The notes: generated by a model from the sequence alone, not told the origin. Positions 1 to 9,265 are shown, counted from the stretch's first letter. The stretch is DNA of 64,000 bases from Sporosarcina jeotgali (GCF_033304595.1 NZ_CP116341.1:1779001-1843000); one strand, 5' to 3'. Translations and numbers: made by a program.

Positions 1-761
1 TATTTTTCGCCCAGCGCTGCATATAAGTACTCCATATTTCGAAGTCTCGTATCCAAACCGACTAAATCAGCGAGTTCTAAAGGGCCCATGGGATGATTCA
101 ATCCTAATTTCATTGCCTTATCGATATCTTCAGCAGAAGCAACTCCTTCCATCAACATGTTCATCGCCTCATTGCCGATTAAACAGTTCATTCTGGACGT
201 TACGAAACCAGGGAATTCATTAACTTCAACGGCTTCTTTTTTCAGCGATTCAGCAATGCCTTTGACAAATTCTACTGTTGCCTCGGATGTTTCTAGCCCT
301 TTGACTACCTCTATCAATTTCATCTTATGAACCGGATTAAAGAAATGCATAGCCACAACTTTGCTTGGCCGGGATGTTTGTGCACCGATTTCAGTAGGAC
401 TCATGGTCGAAGTGTTTGTAGCAAGCACTGTTTCCGGTCTGCAAATACGGTCCAGCTTTTGGAACACTTCAATTTTCAATTCAATCTTTTCTAGAACTGC
501 TTCAATAACTAGATCTGCGTCTTTCGCTGCAAGTCCCAAATTGGATTCATATGTCAGGTTCATTTTCGCGAAGTTGTAAGTTTCCTCTTTTAGAAAGCCC
601 CCGCGAAAACTTGAATCCAGCAACCCTTCTATATCCTTTTTTGCTGCAGCAAGTATTTCATCGTTCAAGTCGTTCAAAACGACGTTAAATCCGGACACTG
701 CACACGTATAAGCGATTCCCTTGCCCATCACACCGGAACCGACAACTGTGATTTGTTTCAT
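1..761 (-). CDS. 3-hydroxyacyl-CoA (3-hydroxybutyryl-CoA) dehydrogenase, C-terminus cut by window edge
   Basis: Cytosolic NAD-dependent enzyme that oxidises 3-hydroxyacyl-CoA to 3-oxoacyl-CoA. The N-terminus has a Rossmann nucleotide-binding loop (VVGSGVMGKGIA, residues about 6-17). It is followed by the family signatures ATNTSTMSPTEI and MHFFNPVHKMKLIEVV, then the C-terminal-domain stretch HPMGPLELADLVGLD. About 253 residues are visible of the usual 280-290; the rest lies before base 1. The ATG at 759-761 is preceded by GAGGAGGATC. It is the last gene of the co-oriented catabolic island and sits downstream of the CoA-transferase pair, so a role between crotonyl/3-hydroxybutyryl-CoA and acetoacetyl-CoA is plausible. 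Substrate chain length is inferred. Confidence 0.93.
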   Translation of the reverse strand, partial: MKQITVVGSGVMGKGIAYTCAVSGFNVVLNDLNDEILAAAKKDIEGLLDSSFRGGFLKEETYNFAKMNLTYESNLGLAAKDADLVIEAVLEKIELKIEVFQKLDRICRPETVLATNTSTMSPTEIGAQTSRPSKVVAMHFFNPVHKMKLIEVVKGLETSEATVEFVKGIAESLKKEAVEVNEFPGFVTSRMNCLIGNEAMNMLMEGVASAEDIDKAMKLGLNHPMGPLELADLVGLDTRLRNMEYLYAALGEK

Positions 762-880
762 GGATGATCCTCCTCGATAATTACTGCTTCAAGTTAAGAG
801 TCCCTTTGATGAATGAACATCTTTTCAAAAAGCTGAACTGCTTGTCTACTAAACCTTCAGTCTCCCAAGGGTTCAGCACC

Positions 881-1531
881 TCAGGTATTCGCAATCTCTG
901 AATTGTATTCAAACTCAGCACCCGTTAGTTCTTTTAGCTGCTCAATGGTTACATCAGATAAGATCTCAACAAGCTTCATCGTTCCTTCTTCAAACTTGAA
1001 AACAGCATGTTCCGAAACTACTAGATCCGCTTTTCGTATTCCGCTCGATGGAAAAGTCAGTTCCTTCACAAGTTTTGGCTCTCCATTTTTAGAAGTGTGT
1101 ACTGTGGCAACAATAATTTCATTGGCGCCTGCAACTAAATCCATTGCCCCTCCTACGCCCAAAATGGTTTGGCCTGGTACCGCCCAATTGGCGATTTCGC
1201 CAGTCTGATCCACTTGTAATACACCCAGGACCGCAACATCGATATGGCCGCCTCGAATCATTGCAAACGAATTTGAGCTATCAAATAATGAAGCTCCGAT
1301 TTCCATCGTGATGGGTTCTTTGCTGGCACTAATCAAATCCATATTCACTTCTTCTGCAGAGGGAGTCGGTCCCATTCCAAGCAACCCATTCTCCGATTGT
1401 AAAACGAGTTTTTTCTCCCCTAAGTAATCTGGGATCAGTGTCGGAATCCCTACACCCAGATTGACGACTTGGCCTTGTTTCAACTCTTGGACAATGCGTT
1501 TCGCTATTTTTATGCGATCAGTCTGACTCAA
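881..1531 (-). CDS. 3-oxoacid CoA-transferase, subunit B
   Basis: Catalytic subunit of a two-subunit family I CoA-transferase (succinyl-CoA:3-ketoacid or acetate/acetoacetate type). The family active-site Glu sits in LQSENGLLGMGP (about residue 50), and NLGVGIPTLIPDYL near the N-terminus is typical of the beta subunit. Length of about 216 residues fits. The reading frame opens at a GTG (1540), but the TTG at 1529-1531 has better spacing from the GGCAGGTG ribosome site, so I chose it. Either start overlaps the end of subunit A (stop near 1518), implying translational coupling. It probably activates or recovers acetoacetate in the same pathway as the neighbouring dehydrogenase. The exact acyl donor is not deducible. 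Confidence 0.93.
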   Translation of the reverse strand: MSQTDRIKIAKRIVQELKQGQVVNLGVGIPTLIPDYLGEKKLVLQSENGLLGMGPTPSAEEVNMDLISASKEPITMEIGASLFDSSNSFAMIRGGHIDVAVLGVLQVDQTGEIANWAVPGQTILGVGGAMDLVAGANEIIVATVHTSKNGEPKLVKELTFPSSGIRKADLVVSEHAVFKFEEGTMKLVEILSDVTIEQLKELTGAEFEYNSEIANT

Positions 1532-2204
1532 CGAAAACACCTGCCTTTTTCACATAATTACTTTTCACGATATAATCTACATAAACGTGAGGAGTCACAA
1601 TTTCAGACGGCAGCAGGACGCCGTTTTCAACGATTTCATCCACTTCCGCAATGACGATTTTACTCGCAGTCGCCATTACCGGATTAAAGTTTCTGCCTGT
1701 ATGGTCGTACACTAAATTTCCCAGATAATCTGCTTTATGCGCTTTGATTAATGAAACGTCACCTTTGATCGCTTTTTCTAATATGAATCGTTCCCCATCA
1801 ATCACTTTCTCTTCTTTTCCTTCTGATAGTTTTGTACCGACTGCCGTTTTCGTATAGAAACCTCCAATTCCTGCACCGCCGCACCTTACAGCTTCTGCTA
1901 ACGTTCCTTGCGGGATTAATTCAATTTCCAGTTCCCCGTCGACCCATGCTTGGACTGCATCGCGATTGGTCGTAAAGTAAGAGCCAATTGCTTTGTCCAA
2001 TTTCTTCTCTCTCAAAAGAATTCCCAAGCCTTTCCCCGGTTCCCCTAAGTTATTACTGACAATCGTTAAGTTTTTTAACGAGGAGGCTGCGATGCCATCG
2101 ATTAATGTCAATGGTGTTCCAGACATTCCAAAGCCGCCAACGAGCAGTTTATCTCCATCTTTCACGAAATTCACAAATTCATTTTTCTCCAGCAATTTTC
2201 CCAA
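1518..2204 (-). CDS. 3-oxoacid CoA-transferase, subunit A
   Basis: Alpha subunit of the same heteromeric CoA-transferase. It shows the CoA-binding glycine pattern GGFGMSGTPLTLIDG near residue 22 and the conserved blocks SNNLGEPGKGLG, EAVRCGGAGIGGFYT and NFNPVMATAS. At 228 residues it matches family length. The start is TTG, preceded by AAGGAGATC. It overlaps subunit B by a few bases. About 250 bp separate it from the symporter gene upstream; I saw no strong terminator in that gap, so the pair may be cotranscribed with the rest of the island. Confidence 0.93.
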   Translation of the reverse strand: MGKLLEKNEFVNFVKDGDKLLVGGFGMSGTPLTLIDGIAASSLKNLTIVSNNLGEPGKGLGILLREKKLDKAIGSYFTTNRDAVQAWVDGELEIELIPQGTLAEAVRCGGAGIGGFYTKTAVGTKLSEGKEEKVIDGERFILEKAIKGDVSLIKAHKADYLGNLVYDHTGRNFNPVMATASKIVIAEVDEIVENGVLLPSEIVTPHVYVDYIVKSNYVKKAGVFVESD

Positions 2205-2453
2205 ATCCGATCTCCTTCCGAGTTAGGCTATAAGCTCTCACGCAAATCACTTGCGACTTGTTACGGGTACAAATCAAACAGCCGAATTTGTTTTGCGTTT
2301 CCCCTCACTTCATGTATATTCCAAGTCCTTGTCTGTAATACGTTCTAATTCTGAATCTATCATTTTGATAACTCCGTTATGTACAAACTAAAGACACAAA
2401 CTAGTACGTCTGCGTCTTTAGTTAATTTGAAAGGTCTCGTGAAGTTCTCTGGC

Positions 2454-3929
2454 TTATATCTGTGATGATTCCGGAGCTTCTGCAGGAGCCGTCTCCTGAT
2501 CTTCTTTTTTATCCGGGAATAGCAGACTGAAGATAATCCCGAATGCCAAAGCGATAAAGAATGTTGTGAAACGAGAAGTTGCAATTGCATCAAGCGGTGT
2601 AGAAATCCAAATAACGGTGCTCACGAATCCTGAGACAATCGTTGCGATTACACCGATCCCCGAATAGCGTTTCCAGAAGAACGTTAGCATGATCGCAGGC
2701 GATAACGTACATCCTACTCCAGCCCATGCCCAGCTGACGACGAGGAATACCAGTGACTTCGAGGTTAGCGCAATGATTAAGCCCACTATTCCAGCTGCGA
2801 CAATTGTCAGGCGGGAGATTGCGACCAATTTCTTTTCAGTCAGCTTCAAATTCATAGCTCGCTGGATAATATCCTCACTCACCGAACTTGTAATGACGAG
2901 TAACTGTGAATCCGCTGTGGAAATGATGGCTGCAAGGATCCCTGCAAGTAATACGCCTGCAATCCAAGGCGGCATTAAGTCAAGAATCATAAAGGGTAAA
3001 ATCATTTCAACATCCGCAAAAACTTGACCTTGGTATAATGTCAGTGCGGTAATCCCAATCATGAATGCCCCGCTGTAAGCCAATATCGTCCAAGTAATTG
3101 CGACGAAACTTCCTTGTTTTGCTTCCTTCTCACTTCTAAGCGCCATGAATCGAGCACTCAATTGCGGCTGGCCCCCTAGGAAACCAAAGAACCAGGCAAA
3201 GTTGTTAAAGAGCAATAATCCCAATGAAAACCCAATGGCCCCGCCTGTCCACGAATCCATTGATGGACCTGCCGCCACAAGAGCCTGACTTATCGACAAA
3301 TCCGCTGCTGAAATCTGGACTAACGCGACAATCGGCAGTACCACCAATGTTATGAGCATCATGATCGATTGAATCATGTCTGTCCAAACGACAGTTACGA
3401 AGCCCCCTGCATACGCTAGGATTACGACTACAATAATACTTAAAATAGCTCCGACCTTTGTCGGGATATTAAAGACAGCCAATAATGTTTTTCCAGCACC
3501 TGCAATTTGTGCGCCAAAATAGAACATCATGAAACTGAAAATAAGAATAGTAGAAAGCCAAAGAATCATTTTTCCGTGTTTCCCAAAACGGTGCGCTAGA
3601 AAACTAGGCAGAGTCAGCGTACCGGTCTTCTCAGCTTCTTTCATAAATCGTTTTGCTAAGAATAGCCAAGAGAAGATAATACCTGATGCAATTCCAACCG
3701 CTACCCAAACTCCTGACAACCCCGTGGCGAAGACAAAACCGGTATATCCTAATAGGAGCCATGCCGACTCTCCCGTGGCACGTTCTGAAAATGCTAACGC
3801 CCAGCCTGGCAATTGTTTACCGCCTAACAGGAAATCTGCGTGACTTTTAGATCTTCTGCTAACGAGAAATCCAACTACCAGCATGATCAAAAGATACAAG
3901 ACGAATTCAACCATTATTATCGTATTCAA
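2454..3929 (-). CDS. Sodium:solute symporter, PutP-like
   Basis: Integral membrane protein of the SSS family, which uses the sodium gradient to import proline and related compounds. About 13 hydrophobic segments are visible. The early block LLGGKQLPGWALAFSERATG and the later block ISTADSQLLVITSSVSEDI are typical of PutP. At about 491 residues it fits the family. The first ATG (3936-3938) directly abuts AAAGGAG with no spacer; the TTG three codons on (3927-3929) is spaced by 9 bases and is preferred. It lies between an imino-acid-type FAD oxidase and CoA-transferase genes. Proline, pipecolate or a related cyclic imino acid is a reasonable but unproven substrate. Confidence 0.88.
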   Translation of the reverse strand: MNTIIMVEFVLYLLIMLVVGFLVSRRSKSHADFLLGGKQLPGWALAFSERATGESAWLLLGYTGFVFATGLSGVWVAVGIASGIIFSWLFLAKRFMKEAEKTGTLTLPSFLAHRFGKHGKMILWLSTILIFSFMMFYFGAQIAGAGKTLLAVFNIPTKVGAILSIIVVVILAYAGGFVTVVWTDMIQSIMMLITLVVLPIVALVQISAADLSISQALVAAGPSMDSWTGGAIGFSLGLLLFNNFAWFFGFLGGQPQLSARFMALRSEKEAKQGSFVAITWTILAYSGAFMIGITALTLYQGQVFADVEMILPFMILDLMPPWIAGVLLAGILAAIISTADSQLLVITSSVSEDIIQRAMNLKLTEKKLVAISRLTIVAAGIVGLIIALTSKSLVFLVVSWAWAGVGCTLSPAIMLTFFWKRYSGIGVIATIVSGFVSTVIWISTPLDAIATSRFTTFFIALAFGIIFSLLFPDKKEDQETAPAEAPESSQI

Positions 3930-3976
3930 TTCATTCATCTCCTTTGGTTTTCTTAGCTCACTTCGAACAGCTCTTG

Positions 3977-5137
3977 TTAGACAATTGCATCTTCCAGTAC
4001 TAAATCATTCTCAGCAAAACGTTCGACCCTCAGCGGTGACAAATCGAGCGTTTCGTATTTCCCTTTGCAAATCAGCTCTGCCAATCCAAGACCCACACCT
4101 GGTGCTTGCTGCATGCCGTGACCGCTGAATCCAAGCGCAACGTAATACCCTTTCATCAGAGGATGTTCTCCGATAATTGCATTTTGATCGACGGTATTAT
4201 GGTCGTACATTCCAGCCCATCCAGTTTCCAATTTGAGACTTTCAAAGTTTGGTATTCGATGTGCTAAAATCGGCCATAATTGATCGAATGAAGAACGTTT
4301 CCATTTAAAATCGATGCCCGGCTTCACTTCATCCGAAAATCCAGCAACTATCCGATCCATCTCATGACGGAAATAGACTCCTGTCGGATCAATTGTAAGC
4401 GGTAACATTTTCTCTAACCTTTTCTCAGAATCGAAAACATACATCTGACGCTTCAAAGGAACAACCGGTAACGGCATCCCCATGTTTTCACTTAACGCAG
4501 CGCCCCAGGCACCTGCACAATTAATTACAATGCGTGAATTGTAAATCGTTCCGTCTGCTAATTGAACGCCTTTCATTTTTCCGTTTTCAGTTCGTAATGT
4601 CGAAACTTCAGCATTTATATAGTGAACGTCTAAATACTGGGCATTTTTTCGATATGCCTGCATCACTGAGTACGGATCCAAATAGCCATCTTCCTTGCAG
4701 TATAAGCCTCCAGCCAGGTCCCCTGTTTCGAGCTCCGGGATGATGGTCAGCAGATCGTCAGTTGTAAGAATTTCTGAAGGCACCCCGAGTGAATTTTGCA
4801 GCTTAAGCTGTTTCTCATATGCAGATAGCATTCGATCCGTCGATAAAAATAAGTAGCCGCGCTGTTTAAAGTCAATTTCCGCTTTTTCTTCTCCGATCGC
4901 CATGTCGTCTGCAAAGTTCTTATAGACTTCTAAACTGAACCGGCTTAGTTGGATATTGATAGAGGTTGAATATAATTGCCGAAAACCGCCTGCGCTTCTG
5001 GAAGTAGAAGAATATTCATATGTCGGATCTTTTTCAAAAACCACGATGCTTCCTTCAAATCCGTTCTTACGAAGTGAATACGCTGTACTCGACCCCATAA
5101 CTCCCCCGCCGACAATGATAATATCCGCTTTTTTCAT
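3977..5137 (-). CDS. FAD-dependent amino/imino acid oxidase (DAO family)
   Basis: Single-domain FAD oxidoreductase of the D-amino-acid oxidase/sarcosine oxidase superfamily. The dinucleotide fold IIIVGGGVMGSSTAYSL occupies residues 6-22. SRSAGGFRQLYS (about 47-58) matches the flavin-contact region of sarcosine/pipecolate-type oxidases, and ALGFSGHGMQQAPGVG near the C-terminus is the usual family end block. At 386 residues the length is normal. GGGGGAG lies 8 bases before the ATG. It is followed 38 bases later by the symporter and preceded by the cyclodeaminase-like gene. In this context oxidation of pipecolate or another imino acid is plausible; glycine/sarcosine-type substrates cannot be excluded. 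Confidence 0.85.
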   Translation of the reverse strand: MKKADIIIVGGGVMGSSTAYSLRKNGFEGSIVVFEKDPTYEYSSTSRSAGGFRQLYSTSINIQLSRFSLEVYKNFADDMAIGEEKAEIDFKQRGYLFLSTDRMLSAYEKQLKLQNSLGVPSEILTTDDLLTIIPELETGDLAGGLYCKEDGYLDPYSVMQAYRKNAQYLDVHYINAEVSTLRTENGKMKGVQLADGTIYNSRIVINCAGAWGAALSENMGMPLPVVPLKRQMYVFDSEKRLEKMLPLTIDPTGVYFRHEMDRIVAGFSDEVKPGIDFKWKRSSFDQLWPILAHRIPNFESLKLETGWAGMYDHNTVDQNAIIGEHPLMKGYYVALGFSGHGMQQAPGVGLGLAELICKGKYETLDLSPLRVERFAENDLVLEDAIV

Positions 5138-5179
5138 AGCCTGTACTCCCCCTAAAATAGTAGTTCGTCGTACGTAACT

Positions 5180-6157
5180 TCATGTAAGGTCAACAGTCAC
5201 TCCGGCGTTTTGTTTGCATGCTTTATCGTAAAAGTATTTTGCAATGACAATATCAGCGATGGCTAAGCCGACTGATTTAAATACGGTGATTTCCTGGTCA
5301 TTTTCTCTGCCAGCTAAAGTCCCGCTAATAATTTGTCCAAGTTCACCGTGGATGGCATCACTTGAATACATTCCTGCTTGAATCGGAACATCTAAATCTC
5401 CCGCTTCTTCCAATGCCGAATCTTTGGATTCCACAACTACTTTAGCAGCATCGCAAATGGCGGATGTCGGCAATTCTTGCATAGTTGGTTTGAAAGAACC
5501 GACTCCATTTATATGGACTCCTGGTTTTAAAGGTTCTGTAAAGACAGGCTGCATAGAGGTTGTAGCGGTGACAAGAATATCTGACCTTCTAACTGCTTCA
5601 TTCGGATCCTGGCAAATGATGACTTTCTTGTTGAACTTATTGAAGACAAAATCGGAAAATGCAATCGCCTTTTCTTCACTTCGATTGTGAATATAAATCG
5701 TTTCAATGTCTCTCACTGCCAGAATCGCTTCACACAGTCCTTTGGCTTGTTCACCTGTGCCGATAATCCCTAATGTTTTGGAATCCTCCCGAGCTAAATA
5801 CTTAGTTGCCACACCCGATAAGGCTCCCGTCCGTAACCTTGTTAAGTAGGAGCCTTCTAACAATGCAAGCGGTTCTCCCGTAGAAATGTCTGAAAGTAAA
5901 ACCACACCGTTAATCGCTTTTTTTCCAATAGATACATTTGAAGGTACGACGTTTACATATTTGAGTCCCATCGAGCTAAGACCCTCGGCTACTGACGGCA
6001 TCACGATACCAGAGTTTTCAGTGCCAAACGGTAAAATTGTTCGAATGGGTGTATCGGTAGCAGAAGCAGAAAACTCCTTCAAGGCAACCTCGATACATTG
6101 TAAAATTTCTTTCATGTCTGCTAGTTCCATTTGGCTTTTAGCACTCAAAACTAATAT
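5180..6157 (-). CDS. Ornithine cyclodeaminase / mu-crystallin family protein, non-standard start likely
   Basis: NAD(P)-binding enzyme of the OCD/mu-crystallin family, which includes ornithine cyclodeaminase, alanine dehydrogenase and cyclic ketimine reductases. Seen: SYLTRLRTGALSGVATKYLA, the Rossmann motif LGIIGTGEQAKGL and VHINGVGSFKPTMQELP, all diagnostic. The first standard start is a TTG at 6146-6148, about 14 bases from the GGGAGGGA site at 6165-6172, which is too far. Three codons upstream an in-frame ATA (6155-6157) sits at ideal spacing, and ATA-Leu-Val-Leu-Ser matches the usual family N-terminus Met-Leu-x-Leu-Ser. So the gene appears to use ATA, or has lost its ATG. Between the ABC ATPase and the FAD oxidase, reduction of a piperideine/pyrroline carboxylate is a good guess. 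Confidence 0.88.
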   Translation of the reverse strand: MLVLSAKSQMELADMKEILQCIEVALKEFSASATDTPIRTILPFGTENSGIVMPSVAEGLSSMGLKYVNVVPSNVSIGKKAINGVVLLSDISTGEPLALLEGSYLTRLRTGALSGVATKYLAREDSKTLGIIGTGEQAKGLCEAILAVRDIETIYIHNRSEEKAIAFSDFVFNKFNKKVIICQDPNEAVRRSDILVTATTSMQPVFTEPLKPGVHINGVGSFKPTMQELPTSAICDAAKVVVESKDSALEEAGDLDVPIQAGMYSSDAIHGELGQIISGTLAGRENDQEITVFKSVGLAIADIVIAKYFYDKACKQNAGVTVDLT

Positions 6158-6273
6158 TGGAAATCCCTCCCTATCGAATAATGTGCTCTGTCTTCCAATA
6201 TACTTTTATATGTTGAAAGATATACATCCAAACATGAATCATTTCTGCTGACAAAAACCTGATTACAAAGATA

Positions 6274-6312
6274 AAAAAGCAGAGAGAGAGTTGTTCTCCT
6301 CCTGCTTTTTCG
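6274..6312 (-). terminator. Intrinsic terminator after the ABC ATPase gene
   Basis: On the minus strand AAAAAGCAGGAG pairs with CTCTGCTTTTT across a short loop and ends in a T run. It lies about 25 bases beyond the ATPase stop codon and separates the transport unit from the cyclodeaminase gene, which probably has its own promoter in the 6160-6270 stretch. Confidence 0.75.
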
Positions 6313-6336
6313 TGTTGCGGCCAGAGACCTTAGCAA

Positions 6337-7086
6337 TCACTTCGTCATCATTGGAAATTGATTTGTCCGTTCTTCTTTTGGATGATCAAAAATCTCCTGC
6401 GGTGTCCCTTGTTCGACAATATAACCGTCATCCATAAAGATCACTCGATCCGCCACATCTCTAGCGAAATTCATCTCATGTGTGACGATGACCATCGTCA
6501 TTCCTTCTTCAGCTAACTCTTTGATCACCTGTAACACTTCTCGAACCAATTCAGGGTCCAAAGCTGAAGTTGGTTCATCATAAAGCATTACAGTAGGATT
6601 AAGAGATAACGCCCGGGCAATCGCAACCCGCTGCTGCTGTCCTCCTGATAATTGGACCGGATAATGGTCACAGCGATCTCCAAGACCCACCTTATTAAGA
6701 AGGGATTCCGCTAATTCTTTTGCTTCGGCTGCTTTAACTCCATTTATCGTCATAGGTCCTTCCATGACGTTTTCTATTGCTGTCTTATTCGGGAACAAGT
6801 TAAACGATTGAAACACAAATCCGGTTTTCTTCCTCATTTCCCTAATTTCTTTCTTCCGTTTACGATCCAATTTTCCACCTGTATGTAATTCATGGGGACC
6901 GATTTGAATCAGTCCCTCATTCGGCTCTTCCAAATAGGTCAGGCAACGCAGGAAAGTCGATTTGCCCGACCCGCTTGGCCCCATAATCACGACGACTTCA
7001 CTTTTATCTACAGTTAAATCAACTCCGCGCAAAACGGGATTACTTCCGAAGGTTTTCTTCAGATTTTTCACTCGTATGATCTTCAA
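6337..7086 (-). CDS. Polar amino acid ABC transporter, ATP-binding protein
   Basis: ATPase of a GlnQ/HisP-type importer, acting on the inner face of the membrane. Walker A is [11 protein letters not shown] (about 37-47), the Q-loop lies in [11 protein letters not shown], the signature is [15 protein letters not shown], Walker B is [12 protein letters not shown] and the H-loop is [16 protein letters not shown]. At 249 residues it is complete. The start is TTG behind GAGAGAGG. It follows the permease by 36 bases, and both follow the lysine-dehydrogenase-like gene. The partner solute-binding protein is not beside it; only a 58-codon remnant remains at 9060-9236. A basic amino acid substrate is inferred from context. 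Confidence 0.95.
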   Translation of the reverse strand: MKIIRVKNLKKTFGSNPVLRGVDLTVDKSEVVVIMGPSGSGKSTFLRCLTYLEEPNEGLIQIGPHELHTGGKLDRKRKKEIREMRKKTGFVFQSFNLFPNKTAIENVMEGPMTINGVKAAEAKELAESLLNKVGLGDRCDHYPVQLSGGQQQRVAIARALSLNPTVMLYDEPTSALDPELVREVLQVIKELAEEGMTMVIVTHEMNFARDVADRVIFMDDGYIVEQGTPQEIFDHPKEERTNQFPMMTK

Positions 7087-7122
7087 AATCCTCTCTCCCT
7101 GAACACAGATTTTGTATAGAGA

Positions 7123-7779
7123 TTACCGCGCTAAATATTTTGAGGAACGCTTTTCCAATTTATCAAGCATCGTAGTAAAGAATGTAATGAGGATCCAATA
7201 AATTGCTGCCGCAACTAAATAGATCGTTAGTGGCTCGAACGTTTTTGCAATGATTAAACTAGACATCTGCAGTAATTCTGTAACGGTGATGACCGATACG
7301 AGCGATGTATCTTTAACAAGAACGATAAATGAGTTGGATAGTGTCGGAATGGCGATACGAAGACTTTGGGGAAGAATGATTCTTCTCATAGCTTGCCCAT
7401 ACGTCATTCCCATTGAAGTTGCTGCTTCCATCTGCCCTCTGTCAACAGCGAGTATGGAGGCACGGAATGATTCAGAAAGATACGCACCTGCGTTCAGGCT
7501 TAACGCCATAATTCCAGAAGAGATAGGATCTAGTGAAATCCCGATTTGCGGCAATCCATAATAGATAACAAATATTTGAACAAGAAGTGGAGTGCCTCGA
7601 ATTATAGAAATATACACGCTGGCAATTTCATTTAAGATCTTAACCTTCAGAATTCGGATAAGAGCCGTGGAAAAACCAATAACTAATGCAATAACTACGG
7701 AAATACAACTTAAAAACAGCGTCATTATCGTTGCTTTTAATAGCGATGGTATTGAGTCAATTAGTATCGCAGCATCCAC
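7123..7779 (-). CDS. Polar amino acid ABC transporter, permease
   Basis: Membrane subunit of the HisM/GlnP class. It has about five membrane helices and the EAA loop MEAATSMGMTYGQAMRRIILPQ split around the central Gly (residues about 130-150 of the open frame), which contacts the ATPase. The open frame begins at TTG 7809, but the GTG at 7777-7779 lies 7 bases after AGGAAGGAAG and is the likelier start, giving about 218 residues. It lies 13 bp after the dehydrogenase gene, so translation is probably coupled. One permease plus one ATPase suggests a homodimeric permease complex. Confidence 0.93.
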   Translation of the reverse strand: MDAAILIDSIPSLLKATIMTLFLSCISVVIALVIGFSTALIRILKVKILNEIASVYISIIRGTPLLVQIFVIYYGLPQIGISLDPISSGIMALSLNAGAYLSESFRASILAVDRGQMEAATSMGMTYGQAMRRIILPQSLRIAIPTLSNSFIVLVKDTSLVSVITVTELLQMSSLIIAKTFEPLTIYLVAAAIYWILITFFTTMLDKLEKRSSKYLAR

Positions 7780-7821
7780 TAATCCACTTCCTTCCTGACT
7801 TTCTAACAAGTTATAGGACTT

Positions 7822-8976
7822 TTAAGAGGAACCCTGTTCCTTAAAATCAATGTGAATCCCAAGCTCTTTTAGTTCTGCTATAAAAGGATCAAATCTATCT
7901 TCGACTATGACTGTTTCAATAGGAACTACACCCGTTTCGAGTATCTTTCTCTCCGCAATCCATTTGGCAGCGAGCGCAGCCGGAAGTGCTGTTGTTTTAG
8001 CCATCGATGTGATGTTTCGTTCATGGTCATACAAATCCACCATTTCCCATGTAACTTTCTTATAGTTTCCATCTTTCATTCCGTCCACTTCCACTCGCAC
8101 CACCGTTACATCTTCATTGGATCCGCCGATCATTTTTGGCGAAAGAATCTTTTCTGATAGCTTGACTGGAGTTGTCGTAACCCCATCCATTTCAAACGGC
8201 TCTTTATCCAGGAAGCCTAACTCTTCAAGCACTTTCATCTTGGACCAATGGCCAGGATAACGAATCGTTTTTTCAGTTAAGTTTTTCACTTTTCCTTTTA
8301 GCGTAAATGCAGTGCTGTGAGCATCTGTAATCACAGCCTCACAGTCACCCACGGGATAAGGGAACGTCAATGACTCCAGACCTGAAAGTGCGGGCAGCTC
8401 GACAATTTCGCCATTTTTAATCGCAAAAGCAGGTTTCGTATACAGCCCTAAAACACTCTCGAGCCGAAATACGACTTGATACCATAACGGCGGAACCGGC
8501 CATCTCGGAATCCCTCCGCATATTAAGACTGCGTCATGCGCTTCATCCAGCATTTCTATTCCTCGTGCTGCAAGGAAGTTCGTAATGCCCGGCGCCACGC
8601 CGCACCCAGGAATAATCGTAACCCCTGCTGCTGTTGCTTCGTTGTGTAATTCTAATTTCTCTTGAAACATGGAACCCACTAGGTCTACCAAATGACATTT
8701 AGCTGCAATTGCGCCTTTTACTGCAGTTAAGCTTAACGAATGAGGAAGACACCCGACCGCAACATCCGCTTCACGAAGTACTTTTATGAAATCTACTTCA
8801 GTCGCGAGCGTTGCTGTCTTCCCAAAAACTTTTGGATTATCTGCAATTTCGAGACATTTGTCGATACTTTCTTGCCTCACATCCACTGCAGTGACCGATT
8901 CAATTCCCTCGAACTTTGCCATTTCACTCACGATAGTTGTGCCGATCATTCCAGTCCCTAAAACGACTATCCGCAT
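7822..8976 (-). CDS. Lysine 6-dehydrogenase-like (saccharopine dehydrogenase family)
   Basis: NAD(P)-dependent enzyme. The start is IVVLGTGMIGTTIV (Rossmann loop). The central block IPGCGVAPGITNFLAARG and GGIPRWPVPPLWYQVVF strongly recall the lysine 6-dehydrogenases of thermophilic bacilli, which deaminate the lysine side chain to give aminoadipate semialdehyde/piperideine-6-carboxylate. About 384 residues, as in that family. The frame opens at a GTG (8988), but the ATG at 8974-8976 is better spaced from AGGGGTG. It forms a unit with the permease and ATPase and lies near an ALDH7-like gene, which supports the assignment. Other members of the saccharopine dehydrogenase-like family remain possible. 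Confidence 0.8.
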   Translation of the reverse strand: MRIVVLGTGMIGTTIVSEMAKFEGIESVTAVDVRQESIDKCLEIADNPKVFGKTATLATEVDFIKVLREADVAVGCLPHSLSLTAVKGAIAAKCHLVDLVGSMFQEKLELHNEATAAGVTIIPGCGVAPGITNFLAARGIEMLDEAHDAVLICGGIPRWPVPPLWYQVVFRLESVLGLYTKPAFAIKNGEIVELPALSGLESLTFPYPVGDCEAVITDAHSTAFTLKGKVKNLTEKTIRYPGHWSKMKVLEELGFLDKEPFEMDGVTTTPVKLSEKILSPKMIGGSNEDVTVVRVEVDGMKDGNYKKVTWEMVDLYDHERNITSMAKTTALPAALAAKWIAERKILETGVVPIETVIVEDRFDPFIAELKELGIHIDFKEQGSS

Positions 8977-9009
8977 ATAAATTTTCACCCCTATCTATTC
9001 TTCGTAAAG

Positions 9010-9055
9010 AAAAACCCTAGGGTCACCATCAAATTTCATCGGGTCACCCTAGGAG
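9010..9055 (-). terminator. Intrinsic terminator after the solute-binding-protein remnant
   Basis: On the minus strand CCTAGGGTGACC pairs with GGTGACCCTAGG around a 14-base loop, followed by GTTTTTCTTT. The 12-bp stem is perfect. It lies directly beyond the stop codon of the remnant, so the lost gene once ended here as a separate unit or with partial read-through into the dehydrogenase operon. Confidence 0.85.
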
Positions 9056-9059
9056 TTCA

Positions 9060-9236
9060 TCATATGTCTATCGGGTCTTTTCCGAACCACTTCTTATAGA
9101 TTTCTTTATAGGTTCCATCTTCTTTCATCTCTTTTAACGCAGCATTCACTTTTTCAACAAAGGCTTCGTTTCCTTTATTGACCGCCATCCCAATTTCATC
9201 TTTATTTATAATGTCCAGTTCATCTGAATGATTCAT
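9060..9236 (-). pseudogene. C-terminal remnant of an amino acid ABC transporter solute-binding protein
   Basis: A 58-codon open frame beginning ATG-Asn-His-Ser and ending in KKWFGKDPIDI. The block IGMAVNKGNEAFVEKVNAAL followed by KEDGTYKEIYKKWFG is the classic C-terminal end of family 3 solute-binding proteins (about 250 residues when whole). A TAG lies two codons upstream of the ATG in frame, there is no recognisable ribosome site, signal peptide or lipobox, and a terminator of the upstream ALDH gene lies only about 30 bases before it. About 75% of the gene is therefore missing. It is the expected third component of the permease/ATPase pair downstream. Confidence 0.85.
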
Positions 9237-9265
9237 AACCTATCCTAAGCTGAGTTCGATAAATT

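Noticed and set aside
2335..2390. Minus-strand 17-codon frame ATG...TGA preceded by GGAG, between symporter and CoA-transferase
   Set aside because: Could be a leader peptide, but there is no attenuator structure or conserved content to support it.
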